Part shown: piece after piece, positions 1 to 9,085 of the stretch
Layout of the letters: each line of letters opens with the position of its first letter
Position numbering within the stretch: position 1 is the first letter of the stretch
DNA from: Listeria monocytogenes
Lineage (GTDB): Bacteria > Bacillota > Bacilli > Lactobacillales > Listeriaceae
Reading direction: 5' to 3'
Assembly (NCBI RefSeq): GCF_041765605.1
Contig: NZ_CP168900.1
Coordinates: 2,558,001-2,622,000, forward strand
Length of the DNA: 64,000 bases
Position numbers and translations under genes: made by a program
Notes under the pieces: model-generated
The model's input: only the letters and a program-made list of their open reading frames with translations
What the model was told of the DNA's origin: nothing
Databases searched by the model: none

Positions 1-128
1 TTCCAGCTAAGTTGCGGAACACCTTTTACTAAAATATAGCCTAATAAGCCGGCTAAAATAATGACAATTAATACAGCAATGGCATAGAAAACGCCTGTCG
101 CGATTTTATCTTTTGTTTTTACATTCAT
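1..128 (-). CDS. pstA: Phosphate ABC transporter permease PstA (N-terminal part, cut by window edge)
   Basis: Only the first 42 codons are present; the gene runs off the left end. The ATG at 126-128 overlaps the pstC stop in an ATGA arrangement, the usual sign of translational coupling between the two permease subunits. The visible residues are a short basic tail (MNVKTKDKIATG) followed by a hydrophobic segment of about 25 residues, consistent with the first membrane helix of PstA. PstA pairs with PstC in the membrane to form the high-affinity phosphate channel energised by PstB. The identity rests mainly on position after pstS-pstC, since the conserved permease loop lies outside the window. 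Confidence 0.85.
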   Translation of the reverse strand, partial: MNVKTKDKIATGVFYAIAVLIVIILAGLLGYILVKGVPQLSW

Positions 129-1075
129 TTGACTTTCCTCCTACGTCCGATGAAGCGGATTACAATGATGAAAAATAGTGACATTGCGAGTAACACCATT
201 GCAAGTGACCAAAGGATATTATTATCAAGCGTACCCATAACTGTATTTCCCATACCCATTGTTAAAATACTAGTTAATGTGGAAGCTGGTTCAAATAATG
301 AGGTTGGAATAACAGCAGAGTTCCCGATAACCATTTGTACAGCAAGAGCTTCACCGAATGCACGAGCCATCCCGAATACAATCGCCGTCAAAATTCCTGA
401 ACGCGAGCTACGAAGCACTACTTTCCAAATCGTCTGGAAACGTGTTGCGCCAAGTGCCAACGAAGCTTCTCGGTAGTGACGTGGAACAGATTTAATTGCA
501 TCTACGCTAAGTGAAGTAACAGTCGGCAAAATCATTACTGTTAAAACTACAGTAGCAGCTGCAATACCAAAACCACTTCCCGAAATATGGTCACGAATAA
601 ATGGAACGACAACACTTAGTCCAATGAATCCATAAACAACAGATGGAATACCAACTAAAAGTTCCATAACTGGTTGCAAAATCTTTTTCCCAAACTTAGG
701 TGAGATTTCCACCATAAAAATGGCTGCACCGATTGCAAGTGGTCCTGCAATACAAGCGGCAAAAAGCGTAACTGCAAAAGAACCAATAATCATCGGCAAA
801 GCGCCAACTAGAGGATTTCCGTTTGCATCTTTTTGCGAAGGATTCCAGTCTGTCCCAGTTATAAAATCAACAAAAGACACTTTATTAACTGTAAATGTTG
901 CTAAACCTTTCGATATAACAAAAAACAAAATAGACGCTGCGGCAATAACCATGATCGAAATACAGATGAATGTAATAATTTTGCCTCTAGTTTCTAGATG
1001 CGCCTTTTTAGAAGTTTGTGTAAGCTTCTTTTCTTTTATCGCTTCCAAGTCACGTAAGCTCCTTTCTCCTCCCAT
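125..1075 (-). CDS. pstC: Phosphate ABC transporter permease PstC
   Basis: Membrane permease of the Pst phosphate importer. The protein has an N-terminal soluble tail of about 30 residues, then several hydrophobic helices. A permease (EAA-like) loop sits in the second half around EASLALGATRFQTIWKVVL, which contacts the PstB ATPase. I placed the start at the ATG at 1073-1075 rather than the upstream in-frame ATG at 1088-1090, because AGGAG lies six to seven bases before the former and nothing suitable precedes the latter; this gives 316 residues. It lies downstream of pstS across a short gap with a hairpin and overlaps pstA by four bases. PhoP control through the pstS promoter is inferred. Confidence 0.93.
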   Translation of the reverse strand: MGGERSLRDLEAIKEKKLTQTSKKAHLETRGKIITFICISIMVIAAASILFFVISKGLATFTVNKVSFVDFITGTDWNPSQKDANGNPLVGALPMIIGSFAVTLFAACIAGPLAIGAAIFMVEISPKFGKKILQPVMELLVGIPSVVYGFIGLSVVVPFIRDHISGSGFGIAAATVVLTVMILPTVTSLSVDAIKSVPRHYREASLALGATRFQTIWKVVLRSSRSGILTAIVFGMARAFGEALAVQMVIGNSAVIPTSLFEPASTLTSILTMGMGNTVMGTLDNNILWSLAMVLLAMSLFFIIVIRFIGRRRKVK

Positions 1076-1097
1076 GTTTACTCCTAACATGGGTATA

Positions 1098-1126
1098 CGT
1101 CTATCCCGGTATTACTAGGATAGACG
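1098..1126 (-). other. Intercistronic hairpin between pstS and pstC
   Basis: A perfect 9-bp inverted repeat (CGTCTATCC / GGATAGACG) with an 11-base loop lies between the pstS stop and the pstC start. No U-tract follows on the transcribed strand, so it is not a classical terminator. Such hairpins often protect the 3' end of the upstream message, which would favour the binding protein over the permeases. That role is inference. Confidence 0.6.
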
Positions 1127-1141
1127 CCCATTTCATTCTTT

Positions 1142-2050
1142 TTATTTTACGTCAGTTAGTTTACCAGATGCATCGCGTTCCACTTTCATGGATTTGATTG
1201 ATTGGTAACCAAGTTGTGGTACGATATTGTTTTGTACTTCATCAGAAGTCATGTATTTTAAGAAAGTTTTTGTTAAGCCTTTTGGTTCGCCATTTGTATA
1301 CATATGTTCATAAGACCAGATTTTCCAATCGTTAGTTGCAACTTTATCTTCAGTTGGCTCAACACCATCTAATGAAAGTCCAACTACGGAAGCGTCAATG
1401 TAAGAGAATGCTAGATAGCTGATTGCTCCTGGAGTTTCGCTTACGATTTTACGAACTGTACCGGATGAATCTTGTTCTTGTGCTTTAACTGGTGTTTTAC
1501 CATCAAGTCCCCATTTTTCGAAAGTAGCACGTGTTCCGCTTCCTTCCGCACGGTTGATGATTGTAATTTTTTCATCTTTACCGCCAACGTCTTTCCAGTT
1601 AGTAGTTTTACCAGTGAAAATGTCGATTAATTGTTGTTTTGTAATGTTTTTAACGCCTACATCTTTGTTTACTACTGGAGCCATTCCGACAACTGCTACA
1701 CGATGGTCAACCAGTTTCGAAGCATCTACGCCATCTTTTTCTTCAGCGAATACGTCCGAGTTACCAATTTCAACTGCGCCTTGTTGTACTTGTGTTAAAC
1801 CAGTTCCAGAACCGCCGCCTTGCACGTTGATTTGTGCTTTAGGGTTAGTGTTAATAAATTCTTTGGAAGCTGCTTCAACGAGTGGTTGAAGTGCAGTGGA
1901 TCCGACTGCTGTTAATGAGCCAGAAACTTCTTTATCCCCTTTTGTTGATCCGTTTGCTTTATCTGATGAACTGCTGTCACTTCCACATGCTGCGAAGACA
2001 AGCATTACTGCTGCTAACATTGCTACTATTCCCAAATACTTCTTTTTCAT
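1142..2050 (-). CDS. pstS: Phosphate-binding lipoprotein PstS
   Basis: Substrate-binding component of the Pst phosphate importer, anchored outside the membrane as a lipoprotein. The N-terminus has a signal peptide ending in FAAC, with the lipidated cysteine at residue 22, followed by a serine-rich linker. The phosphate-binding fold is recognised from GSTAL at residues 50-54, the glycine-rich GGGSGTG at 78-84 and RAEGSGTR at 167-174, all typical of the PstS phosphate-binding family. Its length (302 residues) is normal. It is the first gene of pstS-pstC-pstA and is preceded by regularly spaced PhoP-box-like repeats, so induction by phosphate starvation through the adjacent phoP-phoR is expected. 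Confidence 0.95.
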   Translation of the reverse strand: MKKKYLGIVAMLAAVMLVFAACGSDSSSSDKANGSTKGDKEVSGSLTAVGSTALQPLVEAASKEFINTNPKAQINVQGGGSGTGLTQVQQGAVEIGNSDVFAEEKDGVDASKLVDHRVAVVGMAPVVNKDVGVKNITKQQLIDIFTGKTTNWKDVGGKDEKITIINRAEGSGTRATFEKWGLDGKTPVKAQEQDSSGTVRKIVSETPGAISYLAFSYIDASVVGLSLDGVEPTEDKVATNDWKIWSYEHMYTNGEPKGLTKTFLKYMTSDEVQNNIVPQLGYQSIKSMKVERDASGKLTDVK

Positions 2051-2098
2051 TATCTTATTCCCACCTTGTTTTTTTAATTGTTATTCCTTACAAGTATT

Positions 2099-2180
2099 AC
2101 TATAACGTCTGAGATTTAAGGTGGTGTGTAGCTAATGTTAAGTAATTGTAAATAAGCGCATTTTTTGTCGAAAATGTAAA
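2099..2180 (-). promoter_or_regulatory. PhoP-box repeats and promoter of pstS
   Basis: On the minus strand three hexamers, TTTACA (2147-2152), TTAACA (2136-2141) and TACACA (2125-2130), are spaced exactly 11 bp apart, one helical turn. A fourth TTTACA lies at 2175-2180. In Bacillus subtilis PhoP~P binds direct repeats of TTAACA-like hexamers separated by 4-6 bp. A -10-like TATAGT follows at 2099-2104, 20 bp after the last repeat, where the Pho box replaces a -35 element. The repeats are seen directly; PhoP binding is inferred. Confidence 0.7.
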
Positions 2181-2260
2181 CTTTTTTATGAATATCTTTC
2201 AAACAGAAGGCAAACTAGTAAATTATTACACCAATTTTGTTTCTTTCGTAAATAAAATAA

Positions 2261-2304
2261 AAATATCCTGTCCGAAAGATTACATTCTTTCAAACAGGAT
2301 ATTT
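2261..2304 (-). terminator. Terminator of phoP-phoR
   Basis: A 19-base inverted repeat (AAATATCCTGT...ACAGGATATTT, outer 11 bp perfect) begins two bases after the phoR stop codon and is followed by a T-rich run on the minus strand. It separates phoPR from the independently regulated pstS promoter. Confidence 0.85.
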
Positions 2305-2305
2305 A

Positions 2306-4081
2306 TTAGGCTTTTTTTGGTAAAGTGACGCGGAAGGTCGAGCCAACTTCTTCTTGGCTTTCTACTTCGATTCGCCCACCACAGTTTTCAACTAAATGTT
2401 TGACGATGGAAAGTCCAAGTCCAGTGCCTCCTGAGTGTCTGCTACGTGCTTTATCCACTCGGTAGAAACGTTCAAACACGCGGTCAATATCTTTAGCCGG
2501 GATACCGATTCCATTGTCTGTTACTTCTATTATAACTTCTGCCTCTTGCTCGATTAATTTAACTTCTACTTTTCCATCGACTGGGGTGTAGTTGATTGCG
2601 TTAGAAAGTAAGTTAATTATTATCTGTTGCAACTTGTCACGATCTGTCTCAATCATAACGGATGCACTTGTTTTTTCTGGAATGGTAACTCGAATATTTT
2701 TTTCGGTCGCCATTTCAAAAATAGTGCGAGCAGATTGTTCAATTACCTCGTCAACATCAACTAGTTCAACGTTTTCCGCGACCGGATTTTGTTCAATTCT
2801 AGAAAGTGCGAGAATATCCATAATCAAACGGTGCAATCGGTCGCTTTCTTCTTTAATAATCGTTAGGAATTTTTTTAGTAGCACTTCGTCGTACATTGCG
2901 CCGTCAAGCAATGTTTCCGCGAATCCTTTGAGAGCCGTCACGGGTGTTTTTAATTCATGAGAAACGTTGGTGACAAATTCAGAACGAACATTTTCAAGAT
3001 GACGAATTTGAGTGATATCATGCAGTAATAAAATAATCCCAGTAATTTCGCCATTCTCTCCTAAAATTGGTGAAACACTTGCATCCAAAATCATTTCGCG
3101 CGGGAAATAAAGAATAATTTCTTTTTGTTGAATGGTTTTTGTTTCAAAAGTTCCTTCTATTAACTGGCTCAGTGCAAAACTTTTAATTACTTCATAAAAT
3201 GGTTTGCCGGTGATTTCTGTCTCTCCTAAAATTTGATACATGGTGCGGTTGGTCATGATGACTTGTTTATCGACATTAATCAGCATTACGCCACTTACTA
3301 AGTTTTGGACAATAGCATTAAGTCGTTGTTCATTTTGCTTAATTTCAAACATTTGCGTTTCCAAACTTTCTGCTAATGTGTTTACACTGATGGAGAGATC
3401 TTGAAGTTCTCCGCTTATTTTACCGTGAATGCGACTATCGTATTTATGATTGGCCAAATCTGTAGAGACTTCAATGATTTCGCGAACTGGTCTAGTGATT
3501 TTTCTAGCGATAAAAACACTGATTGCTGCGATAATTACAAGTGCAATACCGAAAATAAGTGCTAAGTTTCCCCAGAGTTTAGCAACCGCTGCATCAACAG
3601 ATTCAAGTGAAATCGAAATTCTCAGCACGCCGTCTGTTTTTCCTTGATGTTTAACGGGAACTGCGACGTATAGCATGCTGTAACCAAGCGAATCACTTTC
3701 ACGTATAGAAATTCCAACGCTTTCCCCTTTTTTCAGAATATCTGTTACTTCGGGACGATTCATGTGGTTATCAAGTTTTTCAGGGTCTTTTTTTGTATCA
3801 GCTACTACATCACCTTCGCTATCAATCACTGTAATACGCGCATCAATGTCTTCCCCGAGCGGATTAAGACTTTTTTGAATCGTTGCGGCATCCTTATCTA
3901 AATCCAAATTCTCCATATTTGTTGTTTGAAGTAAGATTTTTGCGTCGTCCTCTAATTGACTTTCTTTCATATTTAAGTACGTTGATTTCATTAATTCCCC
4001 GGAAAAAACGCCAACAATGACCATCACAACGAAAAATAAGATAAAAAAGGATAACCCGATTTTCAGCCATAATTTCTTCAT
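2306..4081 (-). CDS. phoR: Sensor histidine kinase PhoR
   Basis: Membrane sensor kinase that phosphorylates PhoP under phosphate limitation. The order is: TM1 (about 8-30), an extracytoplasmic sensor domain (about 31-170), TM2 (about 171-193), HAMP (about 193-245), a PAS domain (about 250-360), HisKA with phospho-accepting His375 in SHELKTP, and HATPase_c with the N box NLLSNAINYTP, DNGIGIP and GGTGLGLSIVK. The total of 591 residues matches PhoR/WalK-type kinases. It overlaps phoP by one base (TAATG), so the two are coupled. The orthologue of WalK is a separate system; the position next to pst decides for PhoR. Confidence 0.93.
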   Translation of the reverse strand: MKKLWLKIGLSFFILFFVVMVIVGVFSGELMKSTYLNMKESQLEDDAKILLQTTNMENLDLDKDAATIQKSLNPLGEDIDARITVIDSEGDVVADTKKDPEKLDNHMNRPEVTDILKKGESVGISIRESDSLGYSMLYVAVPVKHQGKTDGVLRISISLESVDAAVAKLWGNLALIFGIALVIIAAISVFIARKITRPVREIIEVSTDLANHKYDSRIHGKISGELQDLSISVNTLAESLETQMFEIKQNEQRLNAIVQNLVSGVMLINVDKQVIMTNRTMYQILGETEITGKPFYEVIKSFALSQLIEGTFETKTIQQKEIILYFPREMILDASVSPILGENGEITGIILLLHDITQIRHLENVRSEFVTNVSHELKTPVTALKGFAETLLDGAMYDEVLLKKFLTIIKEESDRLHRLIMDILALSRIEQNPVAENVELVDVDEVIEQSARTIFEMATEKNIRVTIPEKTSASVMIETDRDKLQQIIINLLSNAINYTPVDGKVEVKLIEQEAEVIIEVTDNGIGIPAKDIDRVFERFYRVDKARSRHSGGTGLGLSIVKHLVENCGGRIEVESQEEVGSTFRVTLPKKA

Positions 4082-4803
4082 TATTTCACGTTCTCCATTT
4101 TGTAACCAAAGCCACGAATTGTTTTGATGTATTTAGGTTGTTTTGTATCTAGTTCAATTTTATCGCGCAAATGGCTGACATGAACGTCTACGATTCGGGT
4201 TTCTCCAACGTAGTCATAATTCCACACGGTATCAAGTAATTGATCTCTGGAAAAAACTTTTCCGCGATGATTTGCCAAGAATAGCAATAACTCAAATTCT
4301 TTTGGCGTTAAATCAAGTAAATCATCTTGTAAATACACTTCATAACTATCTGGCAAAATTTTCAAATCACCAATTAATATCGTAGCTTCCGAATCTTCGG
4401 TTATTTCTTCTATGATTTCGGCTTTTCCTTCTGTTCGACGCAAGATTGCTTTAATTCTTGCAACTACTTCTCTTGGGCTAAACGGTTTAGTCATATAGTC
4501 ATCTGCTCCAAGTTCCAGCCCGATAATTTTATCTAATTCTTCATCTTTTGCCGTTAACATTAAAATTGGCACATTTACTTTATCTTGGCGAAGTTTTTTT
4601 GTTACTTCGATTCCGTCCATCTCAGGAAGCATTAAATCAAGCACAATTAAATCTGGTTTTTCGGACAAAGCGAGTTCGTATCCGGATCTGCCGTCTTCTG
4701 CTGTTACCACATCAAACCCAGCTTTTTCAATATTAAATTGCAGTAACGTAACAATAGAAGCTTCATCATCAACTACAAGAATTTTTACCAACGTACTTCC
4801 CAT
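4081..4803 (-). CDS. phoP: Response regulator PhoP
   Basis: OmpR-family response regulator paired with PhoR. The receiver domain carries the acidic pair after ILVVDDE and the phospho-acceptor aspartate (about residue 56) in VLDLMLPEMDG; the C-terminal winged helix contains the RIVDVHVSHLRDKI recognition region. The frame is open back to a GTG at 4819-4821, but that codon lacks a ribosome site and would lie almost at the transcription start of the likely promoter, so I prefer the ATG at 4801-4803 (240 residues). A TTG start just inside is also possible. It probably activates pstS through the repeats at 2.1 kb. Confidence 0.92.
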   Translation of the reverse strand: MGSTLVKILVVDDEASIVTLLQFNIEKAGFDVVTAEDGRSGYELALSEKPDLIVLDLMLPEMDGIEVTKKLRQDKVNVPILMLTAKDEELDKIIGLELGADDYMTKPFSPREVVARIKAILRRTEGKAEIIEEITEDSEATILIGDLKILPDSYEVYLQDDLLDLTPKEFELLLFLANHRGKVFSRDQLLDTVWNYDYVGETRIVDVHVSHLRDKIELDTKQPKYIKTIRGFGYKMENVK

Positions 4804-4831
4804 CCCTTCTTTATGTAACACTTTTATCTAA

Positions 4832-4840
4832 AATATAGCA
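4832..4840 (-). promoter_or_regulatory. Extended -10 promoter candidate for phoP
   Basis: TGC-TATATT on the minus strand forms an extended -10 element about 30 bp before the chosen phoP start. There is no good -35 hexamer. It would give a short leader of about 20 bases. Confidence 0.4.
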
Positions 4841-4902
4841 TGAATTAACCTTTTTCGGGTAGAAATGCCTTTATATTAATCTTATCTTTACAAAAACTTA
4901 AA

Positions 4903-4934
4903 ACACCAATGCTGCTTTCAAACAACACTGGTGT
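4903..4934 (-). terminator. Terminator downstream of the minJ-like gene
   Basis: Inverted repeat ACACCAGTG / CATTGGTGT (one G-U pair) with a 14-base loop, followed on the minus strand by TTTAAGTTTTTG. It lies 7 bp after the stop codon of the 4.9-6.1 kb gene. Confidence 0.75.
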
Positions 4935-4941
4935 CCTAAAA

Positions 4942-6117
4942 TTATCTTGGCTCTACTAATAACAAACCAAGTTCAAATGATTCATTCTCATAAAGTGCTG
5001 TTTGTTCAAAGCGTGGTTCACCAGCATTATCAATTACTTTCAACTTGCAAAAGGCTCGGTTTAAATTGAGCGCTTCGTATAACTCTTCGCGCGTATGCAC
5101 TGGTTGGCTGTTCACTTCTGTAATTTTTTCACCAGCTTTTAGGTTTAAGCGGGCTGAAGGTGTTGCCGCGCGAGCGCCCAGAACTACAAGTCCATCTGGC
5201 TGAGGACCAAATTTTTTCGGTGATAATTTTTCCAAACGATAGTGGCGGTATGATATCCAAAATCGCCCAATAACCGCAAACATGAATGCGAATAAAGTAA
5301 GCACTGGCATCACAATTCCACACAAACCAGCTACAGCAATAATTGTTGCTAGTGTCGTTACTTCGACAGCAATTTTGCGGCTAGCTTCTTCTGGCAGCTG
5401 CGCTTGTACCTGCTGTTGGAAACCAATAAATAGTGGCAAAATAATTAATGAATATGACTGTGAACCAATCGCAAATACTGGCCACCACTCAAAAATCTTC
5501 GTAAATACCTCTCCCGGTATAAACATGACAATTGGAACAAACCACAGTTTTCTCAGTTGGAATGAGCCAACTAGTTTGCCCCGTTTACTTTTCCGAAGTG
5601 ATGGAGATGGATTTTTCGCACTAGTATATTGGATTAAGAAAGCTTCAATAAACAATAATACCGCAAGTAAAAATGTCATCGAAACCATAAAATTATCGAT
5701 GAAAATCGAATCATACGTAAATGCAGTATTCGTAAATGGCGCTAAGTTCACATCAAAATAATAGCAGAAATAAAAGATTAAACTTGTAATCCCGATAGTA
5801 AATGCTGTCGAGCTCAAACGGAACATCCCTACAACTAACAAGAAACACGCTACCGCATTAAATATAGCAACCCATTCGATCATGACACCAAATCCAATAA
5901 GTGACGTAACGACAGAGATAGCTAAGCCGAACAACAAGCTCACCCCGAAGAAATTTTTTAATTCTAGCCAAGGTGAATAAATACTTATACTAAATGATTT
6001 CCGTTCCCATTTTACACGGTTAAAACCAGCTATTATCAGCAAAAGAATTCCTACATACAATGCTGGTTGTAGAAGTAGTCTCCCTATTCCATTTAGTATT
6101 TCAACAAAAACATTCAT
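4942..6117 (-). CDS. minJ: MinJ-like polytopic membrane protein with C-terminal PDZ domain
   Basis: This 391-residue protein has about seven to eight hydrophobic segments over residues 1-290 and ends in a PDZ domain (about 300-391), with LVVLGARAATPSARLNLKAG as the start of the peptide-binding fold. B. subtilis MinJ (397 residues) has the same design and lies near ftsEX, prfB and secA, as here. MinJ bridges DivIVA and MinD to keep division septa away from the poles. The call rests on architecture and synteny, not on a diagnostic residue; in Listeria the gene is generally annotated only as a PDZ-domain protein. It is followed by a terminator and preceded by cls. Confidence 0.7.
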   Translation of the reverse strand: MNVFVEILNGIGRLLLQPALYVGILLLIIAGFNRVKWERKSFSISIYSPWLELKNFFGVSLLFGLAISVVTSLIGFGVMIEWVAIFNAVACFLLVVGMFRLSSTAFTIGITSLIFYFCYYFDVNLAPFTNTAFTYDSIFIDNFMVSMTFLLAVLLFIEAFLIQYTSAKNPSPSLRKSKRGKLVGSFQLRKLWFVPIVMFIPGEVFTKIFEWWPVFAIGSQSYSLIILPLFIGFQQQVQAQLPEEASRKIAVEVTTLATIIAVAGLCGIVMPVLTLFAFMFAVIGRFWISYRHYRLEKLSPKKFGPQPDGLVVLGARAATPSARLNLKAGEKITEVNSQPVHTREELYEALNLNRAFCKLKVIDNAGEPRFEQTALYENESFELGLLLVEPR

Positions 6118-6144
6118 TTTCTACACCAGCTTTCTTTAATACTT

Positions 6145-7593
6145 CTATAATATAGGCGATAAAAGTCGGCTTACCGCTTCTTTAAATTTAATCCACAGAG
6201 ATCTTTTTGCATATAATTCAGGTGTTAGCTGATACGATTTTAAAATATCTTCTAAAAAGGCATCTTCCAGCTTTTGCACCATTTGTTTTTCATAAATAAA
6301 AGCATTTACTTCAAAATTAAGTCGGAAACTACGGAAGTCCATATTCGCGGTTCCAACTGAAGCAATTTCACCATCTACAACGAGTGTTTTCGCGTGAATA
6401 AAGCCATTATCATAAATAAAGATTTTCGCGCCCGTTTCCATTAATTCACCGGCATAGTTAGTAGTTGCGCGGTAAACAAAAGCATGGTCAGGTTTATTTG
6501 GAATCATCACTCGAACGTCGACTCCAGAAAGTGCTGCAATCTTGATGGCTTCAAGCAAACTCGCATCAGGAATAAAGTAAGGTGATTGTAAGTAAATCGT
6601 TTTTTTAGCGGCATTTATCATTTTAATGTAACCATTTTTGATTTGTTGCCATTCGGAATCTGGGCCACTCGAGACAATTTGCATACTTGTGTGCCCTTTC
6701 CCATGAAAAGTCGGGAAGTACCGCGCTTTGTAATCAATTTTATGCGTGGATGATGCAGAATTCCAGTCCATAATAAATCGAGTTTGCATCGCATAAACAG
6801 CCTTACCATGCACGCGTAAATGTGTATCACGCCAGTAACCAAATTTCTTCGATGCTCCGAGATACTCATCTCCAATGTTAAAACCACCAATATAACCAAC
6901 ATCTCCATCAATTATAGCTAATTTTCTATGATTTCGGTAGTTAAGACGGAAATTAATCAAAGGTAATTTAGATGGGAAAAATGGTCTGACTAAACCACCA
7001 TTTTTTTGGAAGGTACGGAAAAATGATTTTTTCGTTGTCCTTGATCCCATTGCATCATAAATAATTTTGACATTTAAGCCTTCCGCTGCTTTTCTTTCAA
7101 GCACGCGCATTAGACGATTGCCAAGTTCATCGGAATGAAAAATATAATAGATAAGATGTATATGATCTTTCGCATTTTCAATGTCTGCTATTAGCGCATC
7201 GAATTTCTCATGCCCATCCACAAAAAGTTCCACTTCATTATCTTGCGTTAAAATAGCACCATCGTTTACGAGTAATAAATAAATTAAATCACGATGTTTT
7301 TTCACATTCGGATCGCTAAATGGAAATTCTTTTTGCCGTATCATTTCTATTTGATTGGCAGTAGATTCCTGTATCCCAATTTTTTCTTGTCCCTTCCAAT
7401 CAAAAATCTTTTTGCCTGATAGTTTTCTCCCAAAAATCAAATAGATAATGAAACCAAATATCGGAACAAAAGTTAAGACTAGCAACCAAGCCCAAGTGGC
7501 GGATGTATCGCGTCTTTCTAAGAAGACCGTCACTGCCGCAAAGAATACATTTAAAATTAGCAAAATCACTAATAGATAAGCCAACAGTCCCAT
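6145..7593 (-). CDS. cls: Cardiolipin synthase
   Basis: Condenses two phosphatidylglycerol molecules to cardiolipin and glycerol at the membrane. Two N-terminal hydrophobic segments (about 3-22 and 33-55) are followed by two phospholipase D domains, each with an HKD motif: HRKLAIID starting at His222 and HAKTLVVD starting at His400. The 482-residue length is typical. The in-frame ATG at 7617 is rejected in favour of the ATG at 7591-7593, which has AAGGGGGAA just upstream. Listeria has a second cls elsewhere, so the paralogue designation is left open. The gene is isolated between a terminator upstream and the minJ-like gene 27 bp downstream. Confidence 0.93.
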   Translation of the reverse strand: MGLLAYLLVILLILNVFFAAVTVFLERRDTSATWAWLLVLTFVPIFGFIIYLIFGRKLSGKKIFDWKGQEKIGIQESTANQIEMIRQKEFPFSDPNVKKHRDLIYLLLVNDGAILTQDNEVELFVDGHEKFDALIADIENAKDHIHLIYYIFHSDELGNRLMRVLERKAAEGLNVKIIYDAMGSRTTKKSFFRTFQKNGGLVRPFFPSKLPLINFRLNYRNHRKLAIIDGDVGYIGGFNIGDEYLGASKKFGYWRDTHLRVHGKAVYAMQTRFIMDWNSASSTHKIDYKARYFPTFHGKGHTSMQIVSSGPDSEWQQIKNGYIKMINAAKKTIYLQSPYFIPDASLLEAIKIAALSGVDVRVMIPNKPDHAFVYRATTNYAGELMETGAKIFIYDNGFIHAKTLVVDGEIASVGTANMDFRSFRLNFEVNAFIYEKQMVQKLEDAFLEDILKSYQLTPELYAKRSLWIKFKEAVSRLLSPIL

Positions 7594-7684
7594 TGTGTTC
7601 CCCCTTTTCTTACACAAACTGATAGTAGTATCATATCATAAAATCCGCATTTAGCCTATTCCAGTTCGTTTCTAAGCGAGAAAA

Positions 7685-7711
7685 AAACCATTGATTTTTC
7701 ATCAATGGTTT
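7685..7711 (-). terminator. Terminator after the M23 peptidase gene
   Basis: Perfect 11-bp stem (AAACCATTGAT / ATCAATGGTTT) with a 5-base loop, followed on the minus strand by TTTTC. It begins six bases after the stop codon of the upstream peptidase gene. Confidence 0.88.
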
Positions 7712-7716
7712 TCAAA

Positions 7717-9021
7717 TTAAATATATGGTGCTGGATCGACTGGAATACCGTTTTTATGTATTTCAAAATGTAGATGTTGTCCTGTCGATTGACCAGTTGA
7801 TCCCATAATACCAATCGGTTGGCCTTGGGAAACTTGTTGCCCGGTTACTACTTTCAAGCTACCTGCACGCATATGTCCGTATAATGTTTGGAATCCGTTG
7901 CCATGGTCAATTTTTACTACATAACCATAACCTCCAAATCCACTACCAGATGCGCCAAATCCAGAAAATACGACGGTCCCGGATGCTGCCGCTGAAACAG
8001 TAATAGTACCGCCGCCAGCAATATCTTGTCCTTTATGGGATTCATATTTGCCAGTTACAGGGTTGGTTCGTTCGCTAAATCCTGAAGTTAAAATTCCAGA
8101 AGCTGGTTTAATGAATTGACCTCCGCCAGAACTTACTGTTTCTGTAGCTCCATTGGATGATGAACTTGGTTGTTTAACAACAGTGGAATTTTTAGCGCTT
8201 GATGCCGCTTCTTGCATTCGTTTTTCTTCAGCAGCTTTAATTGCAGCTTCTTGTTTTGCTTTTTCGCCAGCAATATTGGAAGCAAGTCGTTTTTCTTCAT
8301 CAGTAAGTGCGCCTTGTTCACTAGCTAAAAGCGTTTGCTCGTTTTTCGTTAAGTCTTTTTTGTTTGCTAATGCCATAACTAAATCATTTTTTTCTTGTTT
8401 TTGGCTTTCCATATTGTTTTTCGAAACTTCCAATTCAACTGCAAGTACTTTTAAATTTTCTAATTTTTTCTCAGAAGTGGTTTCTGCTACTTTTAGTTTA
8501 TCTTGGTCATCTTTTTGGTCTTGCATAATATTTTGGTCCGCTTTTACAATTGCAGATACAACTGTCACGCGGTCGACAAGCTCTTTAAAATCATCTGCTT
8601 CAAAAATCATATCTAAATAAGAAGTGGCTGTTCCAGTTGTTTGGATAGCACGTGCTCGATTATCAAGTACTTTTTGACGATCACGGATATCGTTGCGTAA
8701 TTCTTCCATTTCTTTTTTCAATTTCTTGAGTTTATCGTTTTCAGAGCTCACTTTGTCTTCTTGCTCTTTTAATTTCTTGTTAGTGTCATCAATGCTTTTC
8801 AAAAGTGACTCTAATTCTTTAGCAGCATCTTTTTCAGCACTTTCTAGATGGTTTAGCTCTGAATTTTTTGAGTCTATATTTTTATCAAGCTCTGATTTTT
8901 TTTGTTCTATTTCGTTTTGGCGTTTTTGCATATCATTGATGGTATCTGCATGTGCACCTGTTAAGGGCGCAGAAATAATCAAAAGGCTAAGTGCAGTTGC
9001 TACCCCATATTTTTTAAACAT
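7717..9021 (-). CDS. Secreted coiled-coil protein with M23 (LytM-type) endopeptidase domain
   Basis: The signal peptide ends near residue 25 (GAHA-D). A long charged coiled coil (about 27-260) follows, then a Ser/Asn-rich linker, then an M23 metallopeptidase domain. Zinc ligands are all present: His329 and Asp333 in HKGQD, and His418 in HLH; His383 in YGHM is also in place, so it should be an active peptidoglycan endopeptidase. The coiled coil resembles PcsB/CwlO proteins, whose activity is gated by FtsEX. Its neighbours spl and ftsEX support this. It has its own terminators on both sides. It is known in Listeria as the lmo2504 product. Confidence 0.9.
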   Translation of the reverse strand: MFKKYGVATALSLLIISAPLTGAHADTINDMQKRQNEIEQKKSELDKNIDSKNSELNHLESAEKDAAKELESLLKSIDDTNKKLKEQEDKVSSENDKLKKLKKEMEELRNDIRDRQKVLDNRARAIQTTGTATSYLDMIFEADDFKELVDRVTVVSAIVKADQNIMQDQKDDQDKLKVAETTSEKKLENLKVLAVELEVSKNNMESQKQEKNDLVMALANKKDLTKNEQTLLASEQGALTDEEKRLASNIAGEKAKQEAAIKAAEEKRMQEAASSAKNSTVVKQPSSSSNGATETVSSGGGQFIKPASGILTSGFSERTNPVTGKYESHKGQDIAGGGTITVSAAASGTVVFSGFGASGSGFGGYGYVVKIDHGNGFQTLYGHMRAGSLKVVTGQQVSQGQPIGIMGSTGQSTGQHLHFEIHKNGIPVDPAPYI

Positions 9022-9085
9022 TTTAAGCTCCTTTTCTATTCTCTATTTGACTAGGAACTTCATAATTCCCTTTACCATACCATAT

